Source: Syntrophomonadaceae bacterium
Lineage (GTDB): Bacteria > Bacillota > PH28-bin88
Assembly: GCA_018333865.1 (NCBI GenBank)
Contig: JAGXSE010000026.1
Location: forward strand, 1 to 47,571
DNA length: 47,571 nucleotides
Reading direction: 5' to 3'
The position numbers were made by a program, and so were the translations under genes. This document shows positions 1 through 8,909 of the stretch, one piece after another. Below the pieces are notes generated by a model. It ran no database searches. It saw only the letters and a program-made list of their open reading frames with translations, and had not been told where the DNA came from. Each line of letters begins with the position of its first letter. The stretch's first letter is position 1.

Positions 1-180
1 CCCCCAGCCCAGCAGGGCAACCCACTGACCGTTCAATTCAGCGACGTATTTGATGGATTCTCCCACAAGTTGACGAAAGCCAAGGTAATGGTGCTCGTCC
101 ATGAGTTGATTCCACTGTTGCTCTTCCTCTTGTTTAATGGGTCGGACATTCAACGATTGAAATTCTGTCTGTGTTGGCAT
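1..180 (-). CDS. DUF4338 / DruA-like protein, N-terminal part, runs off left edge
   Basis: The minus strand is open from an ATG at 180 to the window edge, giving 60 residues. GAGGAG lies about 8 nt upstream of the ATG. The protein starts MPTQTEFQSLNVRPI and contains DEHHYLG, LVGESIKYVAEL and QWVALLGWG, the pattern I associate with DUF4338, the family that includes Druantia DruA and many stand-alone copies carried near insertion sequences. The gene sits directly beside an acyl-CoA ligase missing its 5' half, which suggests that it arrived on a mobile element. Role not known from sequence; a transposition-related or defence role are both possible. The family call is fairly firm; the function is inference. 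Confidence 0.72.
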   Translation of the reverse strand, partial: MPTQTEFQSLNVRPIKQEEEQQWNQLMDEHHYLGFRQLVGESIKYVAELNGQWVALLGWG

Positions 181-202
181 TCAAGACTCCTCTTCGGACC
201 GA

Positions 203-224
203 AAAATGTATTTGACTACATTTT
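203..224. repeat. Short palindrome in the DUF4338 leader
   Basis: An 8-bp inverted repeat (AAAATGTA / TACATTTT, 6-nt loop) lies upstream of the DUF4338 start and before the acyl-CoA ligase remnant. It could be a weak stop for transcription or part of an element end. No target-site duplication can be tested because the other side is outside the window. Confidence 0.35.
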
Positions 225-299
225 AGCAGTTCGAAGAAGAAAAGACCAGAGGGCATTGAAAATCTTTGTTGTGACTATATTTTACTCGACTTTGACGTA

Positions 300-1274
300 A
301 CCCTGTGGTTGCCGAAAATCCAGGTGGGCAATGAAAGGATTTTGAGTGTTATTCCTTTTTTCCATAGCTACGGAATGACCACATGTCTTAACCTGGCAAT
401 CGTTTCAGCTGCAACCATGGTGTTGCTTCCCCAATTTATTATTAAAGATGTCCTTGGTTCTATCAACCGCTACCGGCCGACCATGTTTCCCGGCGTTCCC
501 ACCATGTACATCGCCCTGATCAATAATCCGGAGATTGGCAAGTATGATTTGAGGTCAATTTCGGCTTGTATAAGCGGCGCAGCTGCCTTGCCTGTCGAAG
601 TTCAGGCAAAATTTGAACAGATAACCGGAGGTAGATTGGTTGAGGGGTATGGCTTGTCAGAGGCCTCACCAGTGACCCATGCAAACCCAATTTATGGATT
701 ACGGAAGGCCGGAAGTATTGGTCTTCCTTTTCCCAGCACTGTTGCCAAAGTAGTTAGCCTTGAGACTGGAGAGGACTTATCGGTTGGTGAAATTGGTGAA
801 TTAGTGGTGCAGGGACCACAAGTCATGCAAGGATACTGGAATAATGAGGAGGAAACACAACTCGTATTAAAAGGAAACTGGCTTTATACAGGTGATCTGG
901 CCAAGATGGATGAAGACGGCTATTTCTTCATAGTGGACCGAAAAAAAGATATGATCATTGCAGGAGGATACAATATTTATCCCAGGGATATTGAAGAAGT
1001 TCTTTATACCCATCCGAAGATACAGGAGGCACTGGTAATAAGCGCTCCTCATGAGTATTTGGGTGAGGCAGTTAAAGCATTTGTTGTATTAAAACCTGGG
1101 GAAGAGGCTTCCGCGGAGGAAATAATTCAGTATTGTTCAACAAGGTTGGCCAAGTTTAAGGTTCCTAAAATGGTTGAGTTTAGAGGCAGTCTGCCAAAAA
1201 CACTGATCGGAAAAATCCTGCGGCGTGTTGTCGTTGATGAAGAGCGCAAGAAATACCTGGATAAAGTGAATTAA
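300..1274 (+). pseudogene. Long-chain acyl-CoA ligase (FadD-like), 5'-truncated remnant
   Basis: The frame matches the second half of an AMP-forming acyl-CoA synthetase. It shows VIPFFHSYGMT, FPGVPTMYIAL, EGYGLSEASPVTH, the hinge region YTGDLAKMDEDGYFFIVDRK, GGYNIYPRDIEE and a C-terminal LPKTLIGKILRR with the usual catalytic lysine. Complete family members are about 550 residues; this one has about 320. The missing N-terminal half includes the ATP-binding P-loop of the YTSGTTG type, so the product should not adenylate fatty acids. Homology seems to begin near 300 (LWLPKIQVGNERI), next to the DUF4338 leader. No convincing ribosome binding site precedes the TTG at 309. I read it as a gene broken by insertion or deletion. 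Confidence 0.8.
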
Positions 1275-1427
1275 AGTTATCAGGCCGCAGTACAAGGATA
1301 CGGCGGCCATTTTTCTGAAATAATCATTTTCATTAAAACAGGACAGTCTAATAATGGCAGTTTTTGAAGGAGTTTTATGTATTTACTCGAATATCATTTC
1401 TAGAGACTTAGAAAGAGGTGAGGGGAT

Positions 1428-1730
1428 ATGGCAATAGTTGCTGTTAGCATAGCGCCTTTAGGCGTAGGAACAAGTGTAAGCAGATACGTTGCTGCTGCTG
1501 AAAAAGTTTTGCAGGATAAAAAAAATATCAAAAGCCACCTTGGTCCTATGTTTACCACTTTGGAAGGAGATTTAGATGAAATTTTAGCTGCTATCAGAGA
1601 AATGCAGGAGGCTGTCTTTGCTTCAGGTGCAGAAAGAGTTTCAACTTTAATAAAGATTGATGACCGCAGGGATAAACTAAGCACAATGGAGGAAAAAATA
1701 GCCTCGGTTAACCGAAGGTTGGGTGTTTAA
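1428..1730 (+). CDS. MTH1187/YqgV-type thiamine-binding protein
   Basis: This 100-residue protein begins MAIVAVSIAPLGVGTSVSRY and carries a ferredoxin-like alpha/beta pattern with HLGPMFTTLEGDLDEILAAI. That matches the small MTH1187 (DUF77) family, some members of which bind thiamine in the cytoplasm. Length is typical. The ATG has a strong GAGGTGAGGGG ribosome binding site 5-8 nt upstream. It stands alone between the broken acyl-CoA ligase and an unknown protein. The family call is good; ligand binding is inferred from the family. Confidence 0.8.
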   Translation: MAIVAVSIAPLGVGTSVSRYVAAAEKVLQDKKNIKSHLGPMFTTLEGDLDEILAAIREMQEAVFASGAERVSTLIKIDDRRDKLSTMEEKIASVNRRLGV

Positions 1731-1762
1731 CTAGAATTGAAAACTAAGGGGTGCAGTTTATT

Positions 1763-2269
1763 TTGACCGAAAAGGATCGCCAGCAAAGGCATACCAGCTC
1801 AAAAACCAAGCAAAACTACGATAAAATATTCGAATTTTTTCGGGATATAATTGAACAATCCTTTGCTTCGGGCAGTGTCCGAGGGGTGTTGCCCATTCCG
1901 GAATGTATCGGGTTCGAGGCTTCCTATAATAAAGGCCTGTTTTCTATCTGTTTTATTGCAGAAAGAAGAGAGATTGAGGGGTATTTACCCCTGATCGATT
2001 TAGTTGGCACAATCATGTTGCAACAGCCAGACAGTGCATATTTCAAATTAAATGAAAGCAACAGATATGCTTTGTGTGGTACCTGGGCGTCTCCCGCAAT
2101 TTCTTCACAAGAACTGAAGCAATTTCTAAAAACGATATTAACTCCCGGGCATAAGGTGTTTTCCTTCAGCCAAAGGATGAAAGAGTGTCTATTATCCTTT
2201 CTCTCCAGAAATACCAGACAGCTTACAAAAGATAAAACTATTTTTCGGATCAGAGGATATAGTCGCTAA
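1763..2269 (+). CDS. Hypothetical protein, about 169 aa
   Basis: I do not recognise this protein. The frame is open from GTG 1751, but TTG at 1763 fits the AAGGGGTG box at 1746-1753 better. The N-terminus is charged and hydrophilic. A middle part (VLPIPECIGFEASYNKGLFSICFIAERREIEGYLPL) looks like beta-strand/helix mixed fold, and the C-terminal third is basic. There is no signal peptide, membrane helix or metal motif. It lies 20-30 nt after the thiamine-binding gene on the same strand and may be co-transcribed. Coding status is supported by length and spacing only. Confidence 0.55.
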   Translation: MTEKDRQQRHTSSKTKQNYDKIFEFFRDIIEQSFASGSVRGVLPIPECIGFEASYNKGLFSICFIAERREIEGYLPLIDLVGTIMLQQPDSAYFKLNESNRYALCGTWASPAISSQELKQFLKTILTPGHKVFSFSQRMKECLLSFLSRNTRQLTKDKTIFRIRGYSR

Positions 2270-2367
2270 AATATGTAATTATGAATACAATATACATTGT
2301 GAGTTAACTATTGAAGACGCTGGCTATTTCTGAAAAAATAGTGTTTATAAAGAAAGGAGGAATTTTT

Positions 2368-3606
2368 TTGAATTCCATGAACGCTTCTCATGCTGTGGGA
2401 AAACATGAAGAAGATGCCGTCTTTTCGGTTCTTAAGGCTGCCCAGGAAGCTATTGCCTCATTTGGCAGGGAAAAAGTGATAAATGGAACAATTGGTGCCA
2501 TATATGATGATCAGGAGCGATTTTCGACCCTTTTCAAGGTTAATGAGATATTTTCCAGTTTAAGTCCTGAAGAAATAATGAATTATGCTCCCATCAGCGG
2601 GTTGCCTGATTTTCTTGCTGCCTCAATTGATATTACTTTTGGAAAACATAGGCCTGAAGCCTTTGTAAAGGCAGTCGCAACTCCGGGGGGAACTGGCGGC
2701 GTTCGCCACGTGTTCTACAATTATTCCGAACAGGGAAGCAAAATTCTCATTCCAGATTGGTACTGGGGGCCGTATAGCACCATTGCCGCTGAGCATTTAA
2801 GGGAAGTGCAGAAGTATGCCCTGTTTAATAATGACTATCAATTCAACATTGCATCCCTGGTTGAAGGATTGAAGTCTTTGTTGCATTTTCAAGATAATGT
2901 CGTTGTGGTAATAAATACGCCTGCTCATAATCCGACTGGTTATAGCCTGTCATTTCCTCAGTGGGAGCAATTGTTAGCTGAGATAGTTGGCTGTGTCAAA
3001 GAAAAGCAAAAAAGAGTAATTCTGTTAGTTGATATAGCCTATATAGACTACGCCGGGGAGCCTGACCAAGCCAGGGAATTTATGACCCTATTCGGGGGTC
3101 TGCCAGAAAATATTTTAGTAACAATTGCTTTTAGCATGTCTAAATCTTTTCTTTGTTATGGATTAAGATCCGGATCTTTAATTGGAATCAGCAGCAATAA
3201 AGGCTATGCGGAGGAGTTTTTCAACACAAATGCCTATTCAAACCGTGGCGTCTGGTCCAATGGTACCAGAGGAGCACAAAGGCTTTTAACTGAAATAATT
3301 AAAAATAAGGACGTTTTAGTTTCAATCAACAAGGAAAGGGAAGAATTGCGTCTCTTGATTGAGAAGAGAGCTGGGCTCTTCCTGGATGAGGCTAAAGCTT
3401 CGGGTTTAAACATTTGCCCATATAATGCCGGCTTTTTTATTACCGTTCCTTGCGAACAACCGGCAATAACGGCGACCAAACTAGCTGCTGAGAACATTTT
3501 TGCTGTGCCACTGGCAAAGGGCCTGAGGTTCGCTATTTGTTCTATTCCTACTTACAAAATTCCCGGGCTTGCTTCAAAAACAAAGAAGGCTCTGACGGAA
3601 ATATAG
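2368..3606 (+). CDS. PLP-dependent aminotransferase, class I/II fold
   Basis: About 412 residues from the TTG at 2368, chosen because AGGAGG at 2355-2360 lies 7 nt upstream; the frame is open further upstream without a better site. Fold-type I features are visible: TPGGTGG near the phosphate site, NTPAHNPTG, the aspartate in DIAYIDYAG that contacts the pyridine nitrogen, and the Schiff-base lysine in AFSMSKSF followed by GLRSGSLIG. The pattern resembles aspartate/aromatic amino-acid aminotransferases. It is followed after a strong hairpin by a histidine ammonia-lyase, so an amino-acid catabolic role is reasonable. The substrate cannot be fixed from sequence. Confidence 0.8.
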   Translation: MNSMNASHAVGKHEEDAVFSVLKAAQEAIASFGREKVINGTIGAIYDDQERFSTLFKVNEIFSSLSPEEIMNYAPISGLPDFLAASIDITFGKHRPEAFVKAVATPGGTGGVRHVFYNYSEQGSKILIPDWYWGPYSTIAAEHLREVQKYALFNNDYQFNIASLVEGLKSLLHFQDNVVVVINTPAHNPTGYSLSFPQWEQLLAEIVGCVKEKQKRVILLVDIAYIDYAGEPDQAREFMTLFGGLPENILVTIAFSMSKSFLCYGLRSGSLIGISSNKGYAEEFFNTNAYSNRGVWSNGTRGAQRLLTEIIKNKDVLVSINKEREELRLLIEKRAGLFLDEAKASGLNICPYNAGFFITVPCEQPAITATKLAAENIFAVPLAKGLRFAICSIPTYKIPGLASKTKKALTEI

Positions 3607-3729
3607 TCAGCGTCAAGATGGTTCTTGCATCAGTCAGGACACTGATTAAAATTCTTCGTGCTGCGGCAAGTATCAACCGCTTGAAAGCAAAAAAGTAAGC
3701 ACGCAAAAAATAGTCGCATTGGGTTCAAT

Positions 3730-3759
3730 AAAGGAGGAGGAAGTGTTTCCTCCTCCTTT
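3730..3759 (+). terminator. Strong hairpin, probable terminator
   Basis: A perfect 13-bp stem (AAAGGAGGAGGAA / TTCCTCCTCCTTT) closes a GTGT tetraloop between the aminotransferase and hutH. The descending arm ends in TTTT, giving a short U-run. It probably separates the two transcription units. The ascending arm also looks like a Shine-Dalgarno sequence but no start codon follows at a useful distance. Confidence 0.65.
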
Positions 3760-3814
3760 TCAAAATTTGTTGGGGTTATGGATTAATTGCTTATAGCAAC
3801 TGGGGGTTTTTGGT

Positions 3815-5350
3815 ATGGGCTATTCGTCAGGTTTAGTTGAAATTGATGGTGAAAAGCTTTTAATTCCCGATGTGGTACAGGTTGCCCGCCATGGCACGCC
3901 AGTTGCTATTTCAGAAGCTGGCAAACATAAACTAGAGCTGGCAAGGACAATAATTGACCGTTTGGTCACCCAAAATGTTGTCACCTATGGTGTCAATACG
4001 GGGTTCGGCAAACTTAGCGACGTAATTATTTCGCCCGAGCAGACCGGACAACTGCAATATAATCTTATCACAAGCCATGCTGGCGGAGTTGGAGAGCCCT
4101 TTGAGGAGGAAATAGTAAGAGCCATCTTGCTGTTAAGGGCCAATACCCTGACCAAGGGCTACTCGGGCATAAGCACAAATATTGTTGAAACAATGATCAG
4201 GATGCTTAATGCTGGGGTACATCCATTAATTCCTAAAAAGGGCTCTGTTGGGGCCAGTGGCGACCTGGCTCCGTTAGCCCATATGGCTCTTGTGTTGATT
4301 GGTGAGGGGGAGGCCTTTTTTCAGGGGCAAAGGTTGGCCGGACGGGATGCTTTGCAAAAAGCCGGACTAAGACCTGTAACTCTTAAGGCCAAAGAGGGAT
4401 TGGCTTTAATCAACGGGACCCAGGTCATGGGCGCATTAGCCACCATCGGGGTGCATGACGCAGAACAACTTTTTAAGATTGCGAATATCAGCGCCGCGAT
4501 TACAATTGAAGCTTTAGGCGGCATCACGGCTGCTTTTGATAAGAGGTTGCATGTGGTTAGACCACATCCCGGCCAGATTAAATGTGCGGAACAGATCATG
4601 CGCTTGCTCTCCGGTAGCAAACTTATGTCACAAGCGGTTTATGGGAGAGTGCAGGATGCCTATTCTCTGAGGTGTATACCGCAGGTACATGGCGCCAGTT
4701 GGGATGCTCTGGAGTACACCCGGCGAGTTATCGAAATAGAAATTAATTCTGCCACCGATAACCCATTAGTGTTCCCTGATCAAGGAGAAGTCGTTTCTGG
4801 AGGAAATTTTCATGGTCAACCTTTGGCTTTAGCGGCTGATTTTTTAGCTATGGCAGTAGCTGAGATTGGAAATATTGCTGAAAGGCGCATTGAAAGGTTG
4901 GTTAACCCGCAGTTAAGCGGCCTACCCGCCTTTTTAGCCCAAGATAGCGGACTGAATTCCGGTTTAATGATTGGACAGTATACTGCTGCAGCTCTGGTAT
5001 CCGAAAATAAAATCCTTGCCTCTCCAGCTTGTGTGGATTCCATTCCAACTTCAGCTAATCAGGAAGACCATGTGAGCATGGGGAGTATCTCAACCAGAAA
5101 GTTAAGGGATATAATTCAGCATACCTGTTATATCCTGGCGATAGAACTTCTTTGTGGTTGTCAAGCCATGGAATTTAGGCCGAAGGCCATGGGGCGCGGC
5201 ACAGTGATTCCTTATCAACTGATCAGAAAAGTTGTGCCTCCTCTTACCAGAGATAGGCCTATTCATGGTGATATAGAGGCGGTATACGAATTAATAATGA
5301 CAGGTAAAATAGTATCTGAAGTTGAAAAGGAAATTGGCCTATTAACTTAA
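3815..5350 (+). CDS. hutH: Histidine ammonia-lyase (HutH-like)
   Basis: 511 residues, the usual HutH length. The Ala-Ser-Gly triad that cyclises to the MIO electrophile is at residues 147-149 within GSVGASGDLAPLAHMAL. Other family signatures are VTYGVNTGFGKLSD near the N-terminus, ALINGTQVM, SATDNPLV and GQYTAAALVSENK. The enzyme deaminates histidine to urocanate, or a related aromatic amino acid. The ATG at 3815 follows TGGGGG at 8-13 nt. No hutU, hutI or hutG is in the window, so the rest of histidine breakdown lies elsewhere or the substrate differs. Neighbours are an aminotransferase and an asparaginase. Confidence 0.9.
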   Translation: MGYSSGLVEIDGEKLLIPDVVQVARHGTPVAISEAGKHKLELARTIIDRLVTQNVVTYGVNTGFGKLSDVIISPEQTGQLQYNLITSHAGGVGEPFEEEIVRAILLLRANTLTKGYSGISTNIVETMIRMLNAGVHPLIPKKGSVGASGDLAPLAHMALVLIGEGEAFFQGQRLAGRDALQKAGLRPVTLKAKEGLALINGTQVMGALATIGVHDAEQLFKIANISAAITIEALGGITAAFDKRLHVVRPHPGQIKCAEQIMRLLSGSKLMSQAVYGRVQDAYSLRCIPQVHGASWDALEYTRRVIEIEINSATDNPLVFPDQGEVVSGGNFHGQPLALAADFLAMAVAEIGNIAERRIERLVNPQLSGLPAFLAQDSGLNSGLMIGQYTAAALVSENKILASPACVDSIPTSANQEDHVSMGSISTRKLRDIIQHTCYILAIELLCGCQAMEFRPKAMGRGTVIPYQLIRKVVPPLTRDRPIHGDIEAVYELIMTGKIVSEVEKEIGLLT

Positions 5351-5413
5351 TTTGCAGTAGATAGTATAGATGCTTCGCGATGATTTTTTGAAAAAAATAA
5401 AGGGCAGGAAATA

Positions 5414-6412
5414 ATGAAAGAAATAATCGTTGAGGTTCGCAGAGGAAAATTATTGGAAAGTAAACATCGGGTTCATGCAGTGATTGTCGATAATGAGGGG
5501 CATGTAGTAAAGTCATATGGGGATGAGCTTTTTTTTACCTTTTGGAGGTCTGCTGCAAAACCATTCCAAGTATTGCCATTAATTGAGCTGGGTGGTCATA
5601 AAAGGTTTGGGTTTACTCCCCAAGAAATTGCTGTTATGGTTTCTTCCCACAACGGTGAGCAGGAACACCTGCATGCTGTGGAAAGTATCTTAAATAAAAT
5701 TGGCTTATCGGAAACCAGCCTGGATTGTGGTACAGCCATTCCTTTGGGACGCAAAGTGGCAAAAGAGTTAGCCCAATCAAAGAAAAAACCTACGCTTTTG
5801 CATAATGCCTGCTCAGGAAAGCATGCTGCGGCATTAGCCTTAGCTAAAACCATGGACGTTGATGAGCAAGGCTATATTTTGCCAGAACATCCGGTACAGA
5901 AAAAATTGCTGGAAGCCATTGCTCACTGCACTGATCTCAATGCAGATACAATCGAAACTGCAGTAGATGGATGTGGCTTTCCTGTTTATGCCTTGCCTCT
6001 ACGCAACATGGCAATGGCCTATGCAAGGCTGGCGAAAACCATCAAGCGCTGCAATGATAAACAAGAGGCGGCTCTGGAACTTATCCGCGAGGCAATGGTG
6101 CGTAATCCTTTTTACGTTGCAGGCTCTGAGCGAATTTGCACAGGAGTGATGGAAAAAACCGGAGGGGAAATAGTAGCGAAGCAGGGAGCTGAAGGCATAT
6201 TTTGTATGGGCCAAAACAGTGAAGGTTTAGGTGTTGCCATTAAGGTTGAAGATGGGGCTCATCGCGCCTTAGATCCGGTTGTGGTATCCCTGTTGAATGA
6301 TTTAAATGTCTTGCCAGCGTCAGCAGCTCCTCTCTCTGATCTTTTGGAACCGGTGGTACGTAATCACCGAAAAGAAATCATCGGATACTTAACCGTTATA
6401 AAACCTTGTTAA
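5414..6412 (+). CDS. L-asparaginase II family protein
   Basis: 332 residues matching the thermolabile asparaginase family (PF06089), which is unrelated to the classical AnsA/AnsB fold. Visible motifs are FWRSAAKPFQVLPL, VMVSSHNGEQEH, LLHNACSGKHAA and AVDGCGFPVYALPL. The ATG is preceded by AGGGCAGGAA. It lies about 60 nt after hutH on the same strand, and a GNAT gene follows closely, so these may form one unit releasing ammonia from amino acids. Asparagine hydrolysis is inferred from the family. Confidence 0.85.
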   Translation: MKEIIVEVRRGKLLESKHRVHAVIVDNEGHVVKSYGDELFFTFWRSAAKPFQVLPLIELGGHKRFGFTPQEIAVMVSSHNGEQEHLHAVESILNKIGLSETSLDCGTAIPLGRKVAKELAQSKKKPTLLHNACSGKHAAALALAKTMDVDEQGYILPEHPVQKKLLEAIAHCTDLNADTIETAVDGCGFPVYALPLRNMAMAYARLAKTIKRCNDKQEAALELIREAMVRNPFYVAGSERICTGVMEKTGGEIVAKQGAEGIFCMGQNSEGLGVAIKVEDGAHRALDPVVVSLLNDLNVLPASAAPLSDLLEPVVRNHRKEIIGYLTVIKPC

Positions 6413-6436
6413 ATAAACAAAAAGAGAGGGTTGCCT

Positions 6437-6970
6437 ATGATTAAGTTGCGCAAAGCCAAGATGTCTGATATACCTCATATTCATAATATAGTAAATGATT
6501 ATGCACTTCGCGGACTAATGCTACGGCGACCCCTGATGATGCTTTATGAAAGTGTACGAGATTTTGTTGTTGCCGAATGTAATTGTGGGACTATAGTTGG
6601 CACGAGTGGTTTGCATGTGCTTTGGAACGACATGGCAGAAGTAAGATCCCTGGCTGTCTTGCCTGCTTGGCAAGGCAGAGGAATCGGGAAAAGCATGATT
6701 CAGTATATGGTGCAAGAGGCCCAGGAAATAGGTATTGAGCGTTTGTTTGCCTTTACATATCAACAAAGTTTCTTTGAAAAGTGCGGTTTTACAGTGGTCA
6801 AGAAGGATACTCTGCCGCAAAAGGTTTGGAAGGAATGCATTTACTGTGACAAATTTCACTCCTGTGACGAAATAGCAATGATTCGGAGCCTTAGGCCAAT
6901 ACTTTCATCTCAAGCTGAGGAAAAACAGGAAATTCCCTTGATCGACATCCCCTTATGGACTGTTAAGTAG
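6437..6970 (+). CDS. GNAT acetyltransferase, short ArgA-like
   Basis: About 177 residues. The ATG at 6437 is chosen over the in-frame TTG at 6431 because GAGAGGG at 6424-6430 is correctly spaced for it. The acetyl-CoA pyrophosphate loop is visible as VLPAWQGRGIGKSM, followed by FAFTYQQSFFEKCGFTVV. This layout, with the Cys-containing segment KECIYCDKFHSCDEIAM near the C-terminus, resembles stand-alone short N-acetylglutamate synthases of Clostridia. It could thus make N-acetylglutamate for arginine synthesis, though no arg genes are nearby. The GNAT fold is firm; the substrate is a guess. Confidence 0.75.
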   Translation: MIKLRKAKMSDIPHIHNIVNDYALRGLMLRRPLMMLYESVRDFVVAECNCGTIVGTSGLHVLWNDMAEVRSLAVLPAWQGRGIGKSMIQYMVQEAQEIGIERLFAFTYQQSFFEKCGFTVVKKDTLPQKVWKECIYCDKFHSCDEIAMIRSLRPILSSQAEEKQEIPLIDIPLWTVK

Positions 6971-7025
6971 TTCTGGTATAAACGAATTTTTTTAGCAGCA
7001 ACCACTGTTAATCCCCATATTATGG

Positions 7026-7031
7026 TATAAT
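7026..7031 (+). promoter_or_regulatory. Candidate -10 box upstream of cinA
   Basis: A perfect TATAAT lies about 40 nt before the cinA coding region. The matching -35 near 7003-7008 is poor (TTAATC/CTGTTA-like). This may be the cinA promoter, but support is weak. Confidence 0.35.
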
Positions 7032-7068
7032 TAATTTTAATGAGTCTCCGATGAAGGGATGAGTTCTC

Positions 7069-8331
7069 ATCAAAACCGAATTAATTTTTTCAGGAACGGA
7101 ACTGTTGCTGGGCCAGGTTCTAAATTCAAACTCTCAATATCTCTCCCGGGTTTTAGCAGAAATTGGGGCTGAAATCTATTTTCATACAACAGTGGGGGAT
7201 AATTTAGAGCGGTTAACCTATACTATCCGGACTGCTGCCGGAAGGTCAGACCTGATTATAATTTGTGGCGGCTTAGGACCGACTGAGGATGACTTGTCCA
7301 GGGAGGCTCTGGCAGCTGCTTTAGGAGTAAAATTGGAATTAGACCTGCATTCTCGGATGGAAATTGAAGATTTTTTTAAAAAAAGAAATATCATAATGAC
7401 CCAAAGTAACCTGAAACAAGCTATGCTGCCTGTTGGCGGCCAGGTGTTATCCAATACGATAGGGACCGCTCCAGGCGTTATTTTGGAAAAAGATAAAAAG
7501 ATATTTGTCTTGCTTCCTGGTCCCCCTGGTGAGCTGAAAAGTATGGTGGAAAAGAACCTGCTACCATATTTAAGAGCCAAAAATGGTAATTGGGGAACGA
7601 TAATTCAATCAAGGGTTTTAAAACTTTGTGGCATTGGAGAATCTTCGGCCGAGGAAAAGCTGATAGATCTGCTTAAAAGCAGCAATCCAACCATAGCTCC
7701 AACGGCACATCTTGGTGAAGTGCATTTTAGAATCACAGCCAAAGCCAAAGAGCATGCCGAGGCCAACCGAATGATCGGAGAATTGGAGGCCAAAGTCAGG
7801 CAAAGGCTCAATAAATACATATTTGGTGTCGATGGTGATACTTTAGAGTCCGTGATCGGACTGCAGTTAGCTGCTCAAGGCCTAAAGCTGGCAGTTGCTG
7901 AATCCTGTACCGGAGGTTTGTTGGCTGCAAGAATTACCAACGTTCCGGGGAGCTCTGGCTATTTTCAATTAGGGCTTATTGTTTATGATAACCATTGGAA
8001 AAAAGAATTGCTCCATGTTCCGGAGGCCTACTTTGCTCAATTCGGAGCAGTAAGCAAGGAAGTTGCCGGAATTATGGCCGACTCCATCAAGTCATTGGCG
8101 GGTGCTGACATTGGAATTGGAATTACTGGTATTGCTGGTCCAGGAGGCGCTACAGAGGAAAAGCCAATTGGTTTAGTATTTATAGCATTGAGCTTTCAAG
8201 GTAGACTGATCATAAAAGAGGAAAAATTTTTAGGGGACCGGGTTGCAATCAGGCATAGGGCGGTACAGTCCGCTCTAACAATGTTATGGCGAGAGCTTAG
8301 CGGTAGTGCCTTGTATTTAAGACCCCAATAA
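7069..8331 (+). CDS. cinA: CinA family competence/damage protein, nicotinamide-nucleotide amidase
   Basis: About 420 residues, normal for full CinA. The N-terminal MoCF-like domain shows KTELIFSGTELLLGQVLNSN, IICGGLGPTEDDLSREALA and LLPGPPGELKSM. The C-terminal amidase domain shows AVAESCTGGLLAARIT and GIGITGIAGPGGATEEKPIG. The enzyme deamidates NMN for NAD recycling. The start is odd: homology begins at 7069, directly after an in-frame TGA at 7060-7062, with no ATG, GTG or TTG between. AAGGGATGAG at 7055-7064 is correctly placed for an ATC start at 7069. The first canonical in-frame start, TTG 7105, would remove the conserved TELLLG region. Its 3' end overlaps the convergent Nudix gene by 15 nt. 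Confidence 0.85.
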   Translation: MKTELIFSGTELLLGQVLNSNSQYLSRVLAEIGAEIYFHTTVGDNLERLTYTIRTAAGRSDLIIICGGLGPTEDDLSREALAAALGVKLELDLHSRMEIEDFFKKRNIIMTQSNLKQAMLPVGGQVLSNTIGTAPGVILEKDKKIFVLLPGPPGELKSMVEKNLLPYLRAKNGNWGTIIQSRVLKLCGIGESSAEEKLIDLLKSSNPTIAPTAHLGEVHFRITAKAKEHAEANRMIGELEAKVRQRLNKYIFGVDGDTLESVIGLQLAAQGLKLAVAESCTGGLLAARITNVPGSSGYFQLGLIVYDNHWKKELLHVPEAYFAQFGAVSKEVAGIMADSIKSLAGADIGIGITGIAGPGGATEEKPIGLVFIALSFQGRLIIKEEKFLGDRVAIRHRAVQSALTMLWRELSGSALYLRPQ

Positions 8332-8880
8332 CGCCAGTGCCGTGTCAGTTAATTTAACCCTGTACTGGAAAAATCCTTTTCCGGTGGCCAATAGTAGGCT
8401 GCGAACATCTCCTTGCAGTTCAGGAACAGTAATCCATTTGGCGTCAGCGATTTCTTTTGTATCAATTGGAGCAATAGTACCTTTATCAACCTTGGCCGAG
8501 AAGACATGAGTCGTCCATGGAACAATTAGCTTTTGGTTTTTGAAATTAACGTTTATCCTGAGCAAATATTTTTCTAATCTAATAGAGAGGCCTGTTTCTT
8601 CGTATGCTTCTCGCAGTACTCCTGTTTCGAAATCTTCTCCTGGTTCCAATCCTCCGCTTGGAGCCCTGAAGACCCCTGTTGGGTGAAAGTGTTTTCTTAT
8701 AACTGCAATGCGGGATTGATTGTCAGCAATAAAGAAAGTAATATCATGAGCTCTCCCATATTTCTGGCTTTGACGCAGCATTTTCATTTCTTCTTCTGAA
8801 ATAGGCTGTTCCAAAAATAATAGTTTGGGGATATTGTATTTAGTTTCTATTGACCGGACTACATCTTTGCTGACATACAT
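8317..8880 (-). CDS. Nudix hydrolase
   Basis: 187 residues with a complete Nudix box, GGLEPGEDFETGVLREAYEETGL in pattern: G-x5-E-x7-R-E-x-x-E-E-x-G-L. It is preceded by FRAPSGG, as usual. Nudix enzymes cleave nucleoside diphosphates linked to another group. About 60 N-terminal residues precede the box domain and include LFLEQPISEEEM. The ATG at 8880 follows a GGGGGTG box at about 8 nt on the minus strand. It lies downstream of menA on the same strand, with only about 30 nt between, so both may be co-transcribed. The substrate is unknown. Confidence 0.8.
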   Translation of the reverse strand: MYVSKDVVRSIETKYNIPKLLFLEQPISEEEMKMLRQSQKYGRAHDITFFIADNQSRIAVIRKHFHPTGVFRAPSGGLEPGEDFETGVLREAYEETGLSIRLEKYLLRINVNFKNQKLIVPWTTHVFSAKVDKGTIAPIDTKEIADAKWITVPELQGDVRSLLLATGKGFFQYRVKLTDTALALLGS

Positions 8881-8909
8881 GGATTTTTCACCCCCAATAG
8901 CGATATTAT

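Noticed and set aside
70-300. Plus-strand 76-codon ORF at the left edge
   Set aside because: It overlaps antisense to the DUF4338 gene, which has a clear family match and ribosome binding site; the plus frame has no recognisable features.
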